Part shown: positions 14,813 to 22,796 of the stretch, piece by piece
How the letters are laid out: every line of letters begins with the position of its first letter
Position numbering within the stretch: the first letter of the stretch is position 1
From: an uncultured Lachnospiraceae bacterium
GTDB lineage: Bacteria > Bacillota > Clostridia > Lachnospirales > Lachnospiraceae
Direction: 5' to 3'
DNA: 64,000 nucleotides
Assembly (NCBI GenBank): GCA_902781505.1
Contig: CACZJL010000001.1
Location: forward strand, 62,001-126,000
Notes under the pieces: generated by a model
What the model was told of the DNA's origin: nothing
What the model saw: only the letters and a program-made list of their open reading frames with translations
Databases searched by the model: none
Made by a program: the position numbers and the translations under genes

Positions 14813-16434
14813 GTTTTTCGACAGACAGAAAACCAGAAAACGCCCTTCATATACAAAGGGCGTTTTTTGTTTTTTGCCTCTCCTTTATGCTTTTTGTATC
14901 AAATATGGCAGGGTGTGCAGCGCCCGGAGAAGCTGCAAAAGAAATGATTATCGGAAACAATCGAACAACTTACGAGATCTTCGTCTCCTCCTATGCGGAC
15001 TCAAATGGAGATGGATGTGGAGATTTAAAGGGAATAAAAGAGAATCTGTCCGTTATTAAGGATATGGGCTTTAACGCCATCTGGTTAACGCCTGTATGTT
15101 CATCCCCTTCCTATCACAAATATGATATTACTGATTTTAAGACAATCGATCCGGCGTTTGGCACTCTTGATGATTACAGAGCACTCTGTGATGAGGCTCA
15201 TAATCTGGGGATTCAGGTCCTGTTTGATTTAGTTTGTAACCATACATCAAGGCAACATCCGTGGTTTCAGGAACTGACAGACTATCTTGTTCAATGCGGT
15301 GACGAACCACCAAAGGAAGAAGAGTGCAGGTATCTTTCATATTACAATATTTCAGAGACACCAAAAGACGGATATCGTAAACTCAACGGCACAAGATTTT
15401 ATTACGAGTCAAGATTTTCTGAGAATATGCCGGATTTGAATCTGAATAATCAGGAGGTTCGGGATTACTTTAATGAGACATGTAAGTTCTGGATTGATAA
15501 CGGTTGCGACGGATTTCGTCTCGATGCGGTATATTACTACTACACCGGAAATGACGAGGCCAATATTGAATTCTTAACCTGGCTTAATGATGCGATTAAA
15601 ATAACACGGCACGACGCTTATGTTGTCGGTGAATGCTGGAGTAACCGTAACATTTACCGCGAATACTATAAGTCCGGAGTCGACAGCTTTTTTGATTTCA
15701 GTGCAGCAGGTCCGGAGGGAATTATCACGCAGATGGTACATGGGACTCTTCCTGCTAAAGATTTTGCTAAGGCCCTGTCCAATGCAGAAGAGCAGTTTAA
15801 AGGTTCTGAAACAAGTGTTAATGCACCTTTTTTTACAAACCACGACCTCGCGAGGGCAGCAGGCTACTTTACAGGTGAACATGCAATTCAGCAGACGAAG
15901 CTTGCCTCAATCTGTAATCTTTTATATACCGGAGATGCATTTGTTTATTACGGCGAAGAGCTGGGAATGAAGGGAAGCGGTAAAGACGAGAGTAAACGCC
16001 TCGCCTACCTTTGGGGAACAGATAAAGAGGCTCGGTACCAATGCAAGGACCCGGCAGGTTCAGAAAAGTTTGAGCAGCCGAATGGTAGCTATTCTTCGCA
16101 GAAAAACGACAAAAAATCGATTCTGAATCTGATTACAAAAATGATTCACTTAAGAACCACAACGCCTGCTGTATCTGCCGGGCGTACTGCGGGTATTGAC
16201 ATCGGACCAGATGAACTTTGTGTCTTTACTAAGGAATATAAAGATTCCAAAGTGTTAGTAGCAGTGAATTTCTCAAATGTGACCCAGACTGTGAACTTAA
16301 ATTCGGATGCGACTGCTGCCGGATTTAAATATATGAAATGGGACTTAAGTACCGACGAGAGGGCATGTAAGCTAAAAAACGGAAATCTGAGTGTACCGGC
16401 TTACAGCGCCTGCATTTTAACCCCTGTGAAATAA
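14809..16434 (+). CDS. Secreted lipoprotein GH13 alpha-amylase
   Basis: 541 residues. An unusually polar first 17 residues precede a hydrophobic core and a lipobox ending at MAGC, so the enzyme is likely anchored to the outer face of the membrane. The catalytic triad is Asp239 (GFRLDAVYY), Glu275 (VGECW) and Asp346 (TNHDLAR). DSNGDGCGDLKG is the N-terminal barrel block with Ca-site character. It should cut starch or long dextrins for import by MalEFG. The ATG at 14809 overlaps the malG stop by 4 bases (GGGATGAG). An intrinsic terminator lies within the first codons (14837-14876), its T-tract encoding the signal-peptide hydrophobic core. A later ATG at 14887 would lose the positive N-region. 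Confidence 0.88.
   Translation: MSFSTDRKPENALHIQRAFFVFCLSFMLFVSNMAGCAAPGEAAKEMIIGNNRTTYEIFVSSYADSNGDGCGDLKGIKENLSVIKDMGFNAIWLTPVCSSPSYHKYDITDFKTIDPAFGTLDDYRALCDEAHNLGIQVLFDLVCNHTSRQHPWFQELTDYLVQCGDEPPKEEECRYLSYYNISETPKDGYRKLNGTRFYYESRFSENMPDLNLNNQEVRDYFNETCKFWIDNGCDGFRLDAVYYYYTGNDEANIEFLTWLNDAIKITRHDAYVVGECWSNRNIYREYYKSGVDSFFDFSAAGPEGIITQMVHGTLPAKDFAKALSNAEEQFKGSETSVNAPFFTNHDLARAAGYFTGEHAIQQTKLASICNLLYTGDAFVYYGEELGMKGSGKDESKRLAYLWGTDKEARYQCKDPAGSEKFEQPNGSYSSQKNDKKSILNLITKMIHLRTTTPAVSAGRTAGIDIGPDELCVFTKEYKDSKVLVAVNFSNVTQTVNLNSDATAAGFKYMKWDLSTDERACKLKNGNLSVPAYSACILTPVK
14837..14876 (+). terminator. Intrinsic terminator inside the amylase signal-peptide coding region
   Basis: AAAACGCCCTT (14837-14847) pairs perfectly with AAGGGCGTTTT (14856-14866), an 11-bp stem with an 8-base loop; the 3' arm runs into TTTTTTGTTTTTTG. 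It lies 25 bases after the malG stop, but inside the overlapping amylase reading frame. It should cap malEFG transcripts and let only a fraction continue to the amylase. Confidence 0.8.
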
Positions 16435-16440
16435 TAAAAA

Positions 16441-16480
16441 CTGCTTTTGTTTATAGTTCACAGTGATATAATAAAAGCAG
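16441..16480 (+). promoter_or_regulatory. Promoter within a palindrome before the two-component operon
   Basis: CTGCTTTT (16441-16448) and AAAAGCAG (16473-16480) are perfect inverted repeats. Between them lies TATAAT (16467-16472), with a weak -35 CTTTTG (16444-16449) at 17 bases. The repeats therefore cover both promoter elements and could be an operator, or a weak terminator of the amylase gene. Confidence 0.5.
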
Positions 16481-16522
16481 GGTATAAAACTTATAGTAAA
16501 AACATAGTTTCCGAGGAAATGT

Positions 16523-18091
16523 ATGAATCTATTAAAATTAATTATTGTAGATGATGAGCGGGTCCAGCTGAAAGGACTCGCTCTGACCTACGACTGGAAA
16601 TCACTGGGGTTTAACCTGGTAGGAACAGCGCTAAGCGGTGAGGAAGCGATTGCGCTGATCCAGGAGAAAAAACCCGATGTCGTTCTTACCGATATTCGAA
16701 TGAAAAAGGTAAGCGGACTTGATGTAATGAAAGAAATTAAAGGGCAGGGTTTATCCTGTCTTTTTGTCGTTCTTTCAGCATACAGAGACTTTGAATATGC
16801 GCAGAGTGCCTGCAATCTTGGTGCTTTCGATTATCTTCTGAAACCGATTGAAACGGATAAACTCACAGAAACGATGGGCAAGGCATACCGAAAGGTAATG
16901 GAAGATAAGGAGACTTCTCAGGCAATCAACGGGCTTAAGACACTGATTCTCGACGATAAAAATGGCTTTATCCCGGTTCTGGTTGAACGTTTCGTAAAGG
17001 ATGAGGCAGAAGAAGAGAAGGTACGAAACGCTTTCAGAACCGCCATGCCTGAAATTGATGATCTGACATTGTTTTTCACCGTCTGTGCTGACCTTGATCT
17101 GGGACTTAAAATCACAGAACCTAAAGAATATGAAAAAAGAAAAGGTCTTCTTGAAGAACGCCTCGAAGCAGAAATCTCAAAGACACATGAGTGTCTGACT
17201 TTTCGCAATGACTACGGAAGCCCGACCTGTCTTGTTGTAGCAAAAGAGGCAGCAGATGTCAGAAGATTAGGTACCCGGATAGAAGCCGCATGTTCCGACA
17301 GAGAAATCTGTTATTCCATTTCCTCCTCATTTCGTGGATTTGCGGGAATGAAGAAATCCTATGAAGAAGCATGTTCTGTACTTGAGAATAAACTGCTCGC
17401 TAACGATTCGTTTGACACTGATGACAACTCAGACAACAAAATTTCAGCCGGTTCTGAAACAGACCGGATTCTGTCAATCGTACACGCCATGAATCGCAAA
17501 GATACCGTTCTTATGAAGCAGAGCTTTGTATGTCTTCTTTACGGAATGGATGAGGATGCACATTCGCAGAAGGAAGTTCTCCATCATTTGATTCTTGAGG
17601 TGGAGCTTAACTGTAAGGCGAGAGGAAAACTTAGCGAAGATTTAAGAGAGAGCTTCTTAGGCTTTTATACAAATTTAAAGGAAATCAGCCCATCCAAGGC
17701 AGTTGATGTTGCCTTCAAACTGTGTCAGAAGGTACTTGAAGAAGATGAGACATCTGATAACTGCATGAATGATTACATGAAAACTGCACTTGATTACATT
17801 GAGACTCACCTCGATGATGAAAACTTAAGTGTAGTTTCTGTTGCTGAGCAGGTTTATCTCAATCCCGTATATTTTGGCCGTATGTTTAAAAATTCATATC
17901 ACGATACCTTCAAAAAATACGTCCTGAGCCGCAGAATGGAGAAGGCGAAGAAATTACTGACGGAAAGCTCCTTGAATATCGGAGATATCTGTTCGAGTGT
18001 CGGAATCAACAATCCATCTTACTTCTCACACCTGTTCAAGTCTTATACGGGGGTTCTGCCAAGTGAATATATGAAGGGGGGCGCTTTATGA
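16523..18091 (+). CDS. YesN-type response regulator, AraC-family output domain
   Basis: 522 residues. The receiver domain covers about 1-125, with the acidic pair DDE near residue 12, phosphoacceptor Asp57 (VVLTDIRM), and Lys in DYLLKPIE. A central linker domain of about 270 residues follows. The C-terminal 100 residues hold two AraC helix-turn-helix motifs (VAEQVYLNPVYFGRMFKNSY and ICSSVGINNPSYFSHLFKSY). It most likely activates the maltodextrin genes around it. The stop overlaps the kinase start by 4 bases. Confidence 0.93.
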   Translation: MNLLKLIIVDDERVQLKGLALTYDWKSLGFNLVGTALSGEEAIALIQEKKPDVVLTDIRMKKVSGLDVMKEIKGQGLSCLFVVLSAYRDFEYAQSACNLGAFDYLLKPIETDKLTETMGKAYRKVMEDKETSQAINGLKTLILDDKNGFIPVLVERFVKDEAEEEKVRNAFRTAMPEIDDLTLFFTVCADLDLGLKITEPKEYEKRKGLLEERLEAEISKTHECLTFRNDYGSPTCLVVAKEAADVRRLGTRIEAACSDREICYSISSSFRGFAGMKKSYEEACSVLENKLLANDSFDTDDNSDNKISAGSETDRILSIVHAMNRKDTVLMKQSFVCLLYGMDEDAHSQKEVLHHLILEVELNCKARGKLSEDLRESFLGFYTNLKEISPSKAVDVAFKLCQKVLEEDETSDNCMNDYMKTALDYIETHLDDENLSVVSVAEQVYLNPVYFGRMFKNSYHDTFKKYVLSRRMEKAKKLLTESSLNIGDICSSVGINNPSYFSHLFKSYTGVLPSEYMKGGAL

Positions 18092-19839
18092 GAATCAGTG
18101 GAATTCAGAAACGATTCCTAAAGTATACGCTGCCTCTGTTTCTGATTGCCATTCTGCTTTCCTTTACGGCAATCTTTGTATTCATGCGTAATACGACGAT
18201 TAAGACACTGACACAAAAGAATCACTTTCAGTGCGAAAAGATGGGCATTTCACTCGATGAACTGTATTCGCAGACCGATTCAGCAACAGCTGACATTATC
18301 ATAAATGAAAATGTCCAGAAGTCTCTGTGGAACAGAACTCTGACCGGTGTGGAGTCAGCTGCGCTGACAAAATACTTTGGCTATATCAGATTAAGCTCTG
18401 TGGCAGATTATGCCTATGTAGACAACAAGCAGAACGTATATACAAGAAGCTATTCTGTGATTAATTACTCTCAGTTTCAGGAATCAAAACTCTCGTCGTA
18501 CCTTAAGGATGAGTATTCCACTACACGCTGGTTTGTGGCAAATGATACTCTGTTCGGTACAAATGAGAAGTCTCTGTTTGTTGCAAGATATATCCGTTGT
18601 ATGGATGCCTCCCACGTGCCAGGAGAGGTCTTTTTAAAAATGGACAACAGTTTCCTTGGAAGCCTGATTCGAACAGATGAACTGAAAGAGTCTGCTGTTG
18701 GAATCATGGATGAACACGGAGAGGTATTTGATTATATCAGCGCTTCCTCGTCGGAACTGGATGACTCCATCAAAGAAAAAGTACTGGAAACTGCCGAAGC
18801 ACAAAATGCCGGAATTATACTGGATGGAGACTGGTCCTACAAAGGAATTCTGACAGCATATCGGCAGCCACAGAGTGGTATGATTATCTTTTCATTTATT
18901 CCTGCAGGTGTAATTAACAGAGAAGTAAACAGCCTTGCTCTCTTCCTGCTGATTCTTTACGTTCTGATTATGATAACCGTGGTTGTGTTCTCCTTTTACT
19001 TTTCAATCAAGTATACAGAACCGATTACAGAGATTTCAGACCGCATGTCAGGCTTTGGTGACGGAGATTTTGATAACACTCTCAATATACACACAGGCAC
19101 TGAACTCGACCGTATTGGTGACTCTTATAATCTGATGCTGAATAACATTAAAGACCTGTTAACTGAAGTGAAAGAGCAGCAAACAGCTCTCACAAGATCT
19201 GAAATCAATACCTTACTGAATCAGATTAACCCACATTTCCTTTATAATACGCTCGATACTATTTATATGCAGGCGCGTATCAACAGTGATGATCTGACAA
19301 TGGAAATGATACAGGCACTCAGTAAGTACTTAAGGCTTTCTTTAAGCAAAGGATCAGACGTTGTTTCGGTTGGTGATGAGCTCGAGAATGTTCGCTCATA
19401 CCTAAAAATCATGCAGATTCGAAACCAAGACTTATTCACCTACACGATTCAATGTGATGTCGATCAGGAAAAAACGGCAACATTAAAGCTTATTCTGCAG
19501 CCTCTTGTCGAAAACTGCATAAAACATGGCTTCTCTGAGATTTATGAAGGAGGAATCATTACGATTCATGTAAGCGAAAGGAACGGCCGACTGATTTATA
19601 CTGTAACAAATAACGGACTTGGTATACTTAAGGAAAAGGCAGAGTTCCTGAATCGTGCTTCCAACGCCTCAATCCAGGAACTTCCGTCACTCTTCCCTGA
19701 CAAGAAACATGGATATTGCTTCATCAATTTGGTGACCAGACTTCGTCTGAAATACCTGGATGAAGCGAGTATTACATATTCGACTGAGGGAGGAACAACG
19801 GTGACAGTTGAAATTCCTGCAACGGAGGTGAACACATGA
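18088..19839 (+). CDS. YesM-type sensor histidine kinase
   Basis: 583 residues. Membrane segment at about 14-34, an extracytoplasmic sensor domain of about 240 residues, second membrane segment near residue 290-310, then HAMP, a short coiled coil, the His_kinase domain with phosphoacceptor His383 (NQINPHFLYNTL), and an HATPase domain with N-box LQPLVENCIKHGF. This is the carbohydrate-sensing YesM class that pairs with AraC-type regulators. The start overlaps the regulator by 4 bases and its stop overlaps the next gene by 4 bases. The ligand is unknown, but is probably starch-derived by context. Confidence 0.93.
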   Translation: MRISGIQKRFLKYTLPLFLIAILLSFTAIFVFMRNTTIKTLTQKNHFQCEKMGISLDELYSQTDSATADIIINENVQKSLWNRTLTGVESAALTKYFGYIRLSSVADYAYVDNKQNVYTRSYSVINYSQFQESKLSSYLKDEYSTTRWFVANDTLFGTNEKSLFVARYIRCMDASHVPGEVFLKMDNSFLGSLIRTDELKESAVGIMDEHGEVFDYISASSSELDDSIKEKVLETAEAQNAGIILDGDWSYKGILTAYRQPQSGMIIFSFIPAGVINREVNSLALFLLILYVLIMITVVVFSFYFSIKYTEPITEISDRMSGFGDGDFDNTLNIHTGTELDRIGDSYNLMLNNIKDLLTEVKEQQTALTRSEINTLLNQINPHFLYNTLDTIYMQARINSDDLTMEMIQALSKYLRLSLSKGSDVVSVGDELENVRSYLKIMQIRNQDLFTYTIQCDVDQEKTATLKLILQPLVENCIKHGFSEIYEGGIITIHVSERNGRLIYTVTNNGLGILKEKAEFLNRASNASIQELPSLFPDKKHGYCFINLVTRLRLKYLDEASITYSTEGGTTVTVEIPATEVNT

Positions 19840-21113
19840 GAAGAAGGATACAAAGACTTGCATGCGTTGCATTAAGTTTTTCAATGCTTACAGTTACTCT
19901 GTCAGGATGCCGTGCACAGGAAGCTCCTGCAGAAAAGGTTACGACAGAAATTCAGATTCCAATCAGTCTTTCGGTCGATCCTACAACTGGTAAAAAAGGC
20001 GATGAAGACCTTGTCACTGCGTTTAATGAAGAATATTCCGGCAAATATCACCTCGATGTCACCTGGGTTCTTGAAACAGAAGATGAGCGCAGACGTTCTC
20101 TGAAAGTCAAAAATGCCACAGATCAGCTTCCTGCCGTTCTCACTGATGTCCGAACCGTTCCGTCATTTTACAGACTGCTGATTGATGATCACAGAATAGA
20201 AGACCTGTCAGAGGAAATAGCAAATGATCCTGAGTGGCAGCAGATAATAGAGCCTGTTGTAATGGATAACACAAAAGATTCCGATGGGAATCTTTATCTG
20301 GCTCCGATCAGTTCTGGTGCCTTTACCTGCAGTGGTATGTTTTATAACACGGAGCTGTTCGCAAAAGCCGGAATTGAAAGCTTCCCCGCTACATGGGATG
20401 AGTTTTTTAAAGACTGTGACCTGCTTAAGGCTTCCGGAATCACGCCCCTTGCACTTCATACAGAAGGTACCGGATGGGCGCCCATGCTTATAGCAACCGC
20501 TAAGATGGGGGAAACAGAGGAAGGAAGAGCTTTGATGAATCAGATTTTTCCTTCTACATACGAAAGCGAAAGTTTTGAAGACCTCGCTCAAACCCTGAAA
20601 AAACTGTTCTCATATGCATCAGATGACTGCTTTAATACGGATTTTGATTCAGCATATGAAAAATTTTTCTCAGGGCAGGCTGCGATGATTCCAAATGGTT
20701 ACTGGATGATAGAATCCATACCGTCAGATTTCAAAAACAAGACTAGATTTTCCGCTTTTCCAGGAAATGTACTGATTGCAAGTCCGGAAACGTTTGGCTG
20801 GGCTATAACAGCATGCTACAGTGATGAAATAAAAAAAGGGGCATTGGAGTTTCTGAAATTCAGAGCAAAACGAAGCCAGGATGATAAACGTAAGTTTCTT
20901 ACACTGGGCGGTTCGACACTTGCCGAGCAGGACTATATAAAAGCGTATCTGAACAGCCCTTACATCATGAAGAATTACCAGACTTTATGGAATTCAAATC
21001 TGCAGGAGAAAATAATACCGGCAGACTTACCTGACCTTGCAAGAGGTAAAATTTCGACGCATGACTTTGTTCTTGACTGTAACAAATCCATTGCCGAATT
21101 TAAAGAAAAATAA
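19836..21113 (+). CDS. Substrate-binding lipoprotein in the sensor operon
   Basis: 425 residues. The signal peptide has lipobox LSGC with Cys25. The fold is that of a family 1 extracellular sugar-binding protein (SVDPTTGKKGDEDLVTAFNEEYSG start; PATWDEFFKDCDLLKASGITPLALH; FFSGQAAMIPNGYWMI). No permease gene follows, and it is translationally coupled to the histidine kinase by a 4-base overlap. It may present ligand to the kinase, or serve as a second, differently tuned receptor for MalFG. Ligand is not readable. Confidence 0.85.
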   Translation: MRRRIQRLACVALSFSMLTVTLSGCRAQEAPAEKVTTEIQIPISLSVDPTTGKKGDEDLVTAFNEEYSGKYHLDVTWVLETEDERRRSLKVKNATDQLPAVLTDVRTVPSFYRLLIDDHRIEDLSEEIANDPEWQQIIEPVVMDNTKDSDGNLYLAPISSGAFTCSGMFYNTELFAKAGIESFPATWDEFFKDCDLLKASGITPLALHTEGTGWAPMLIATAKMGETEEGRALMNQIFPSTYESESFEDLAQTLKKLFSYASDDCFNTDFDSAYEKFFSGQAAMIPNGYWMIESIPSDFKNKTRFSAFPGNVLIASPETFGWAITACYSDEIKKGALEFLKFRAKRSQDDKRKFLTLGGSTLAEQDYIKAYLNSPYIMKNYQTLWNSNLQEKIIPADLPDLARGKISTHDFVLDCNKSIAEFKEK

Positions 21114-21121
21114 CCAATCCG

Positions 21122-21155
21122 AACTTCGAAGCAACTGCTGCTTCGAAGTTTTTTG
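21122..21155 (+). terminator. Intrinsic terminator after the sensor operon
   Basis: AACTTCGAAGCA (21122-21133) pairs perfectly with TGCTTCGAAGTT (21139-21150), 5-base loop, followed by TTTTGTCTT. Confidence 0.9.
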
Positions 21156-21251
21156 TCTTGTTTAATTTCTTACATCCTGTGTTTGCTTTTTTCTAAAGGT
21201 AGCCGCGTATTTTTTGTATGATTACAGTATCAAATACAAGGGGTGAACTAC

Positions 21252-22784
21252 ATGCTAAACAAACGGCGCTCAGGAATATTACTGCCGATTTCTTCCCTTC
21301 CCTCACCATTTGGAATAGGAGACTTCGGAAGCCACGCATATGAATTTATTGATTTTCTGAAGAAAAGCGGTCAGACATACTGGCAGATTCTTCCCATGGG
21401 ACCGACGGGGTTTGGAGACTCTCCATATCAATCATTCTCAACCTTTGCCGGTAATCCATATTTTATCGATTTAAATGAACTAATTAAAGATGGACTTCTT
21501 TCAGAAGAAGCAGTAGCACAAACTCTTCCTGACTCAGAACGGGTAGAATATGAGCTTCAATTTAAAAGACGATTCCCTTTATTAAAAGAAGCATACACAA
21601 ATGCGGTCAGCTCTGGGCTATTATCAGACGATTCCTTTATGGAATTTAAAAAAGCAAATATTGATTGGCTTCCCGACTACAGTCTCTTTATGGCTTTAAA
21701 GGATATTTACTGTGGGAAGCCGTGGTTTTACTGGCCTGAAGATATTCGCATGAGAAAGCCGCAATCAGTTCTTGATTCAATTGATTCCAACCAGGAATCA
21801 ATTGAATTCTATTCTTTTACTCAATACTTATTCTTTATGCAATGGGATAAATTAAAAAAATACGCAAATTCTAATGGAATTGAGATCATCGGGGATATTC
21901 CAATCTATGTTGCTTTTGATTCAGCTGATTGCTGGAGTCACCCTGAGCTGTTTCAGCTTGATAAACATCATATGCCAAATGCAATTGCCGGATGTCCACC
22001 AGATGACTATGCGGTAAAAGGACAGCTTTGGGGTAATCCTTTATACAATTGGGAGGTTCATAAGAAAACAGGATTTGAGTGGTGGTTGAAACGAATTCAG
22101 GCAGCATGGAAACTGACAGATATTATCCGGATTGACCACTTCAGAGGCTTTGATGAATATTACTCTATTCCGTACGGTTCAGAAGATGCTGTAAATGGTA
22201 CCTGGAGAAAAGGTCCCGGTCTTGAATTATTTCAGACTATAAAAAGAGAACTTGGAGATGTACCGATTATTGCCGAGGATCTTGGATTTGTAACAGATTC
22301 GGTCAGAGATCTTTTAGCCTCATGCAGATATCCGGGAATGAAGGTACTTGAATTTGCTTTTAACGAAGAAGAGAGAAGTGAATATTTGCCATATAACTAT
22401 ACCAAAAATTGTGTAGTTTATACCGGCACCCATGATAACGAAACAATTACAGGCTGGTACGCAAATCTTACGCCGGAGGTAAGAGAAGCTGCAATCCGGT
22501 ATTGTAACAATGCCTATACTCCGGAATCGGAGATTGCCTGGGATTATATTTGCCTTGCCATGAGCAGTATCGCTAATACCTGTATTATTCCGATGCAGGA
22601 TTATTTAGGACTTGGAAATGAAGCAAGAATCAACACGCCATCGACACTTGGACTGAACTGGACATGGAGGATGAAACAGGATGCAATTGAAAGCGATTAT
22701 CTGGCTTTAAGAATCAGACAACTCACAAAAACATATGGACGATTAAGCTTTAGCCAGAAATCAGATAAAAAGGATAATGAATGA
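21252..22784 (+). CDS. malQ: 4-alpha-glucanotransferase (amylomaltase)
   Basis: 510 residues, GH77. It disproportionates maltodextrins, releasing glucose and longer chains for the phosphorylase. Signature blocks: RRSGILLPISSLPSPFGIGDFG at the start, IRIDHFRGFDEY (nucleophile Asp), IIAEDLG (acid/base Glu) and GTHDNET (third Asp). The start at 21252 follows AGGGGTG at good spacing; an in-frame GTG at 21243 is part of that RBS. glgP follows after 12 bases. A perfect 14-bp hairpin lies inside the coding region at 21775-21807. Confidence 0.96.
   Translation: MLNKRRSGILLPISSLPSPFGIGDFGSHAYEFIDFLKKSGQTYWQILPMGPTGFGDSPYQSFSTFAGNPYFIDLNELIKDGLLSEEAVAQTLPDSERVEYELQFKRRFPLLKEAYTNAVSSGLLSDDSFMEFKKANIDWLPDYSLFMALKDIYCGKPWFYWPEDIRMRKPQSVLDSIDSNQESIEFYSFTQYLFFMQWDKLKKYANSNGIEIIGDIPIYVAFDSADCWSHPELFQLDKHHMPNAIAGCPPDDYAVKGQLWGNPLYNWEVHKKTGFEWWLKRIQAAWKLTDIIRIDHFRGFDEYYSIPYGSEDAVNGTWRKGPGLELFQTIKRELGDVPIIAEDLGFVTDSVRDLLASCRYPGMKVLEFAFNEEERSEYLPYNYTKNCVVYTGTHDNETITGWYANLTPEVREAAIRYCNNAYTPESEIAWDYICLAMSSIANTCIIPMQDYLGLGNEARINTPSTLGLNWTWRMKQDAIESDYLALRIRQLTKTYGRLSFSQKSDKKDNE
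21775..21807 (+). repeat. Perfect 14-bp hairpin inside malQ
   Basis: ATTCAATTGATTCC (21775-21788) and GGAATCAATTGAAT (21794-21807) are perfect inverted repeats with loop AACCA, in frame within malQ. No T-tract follows, so it is not a terminator. Confidence 0.8.
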
Positions 22785-22796
22785 AGGGAGATTATT

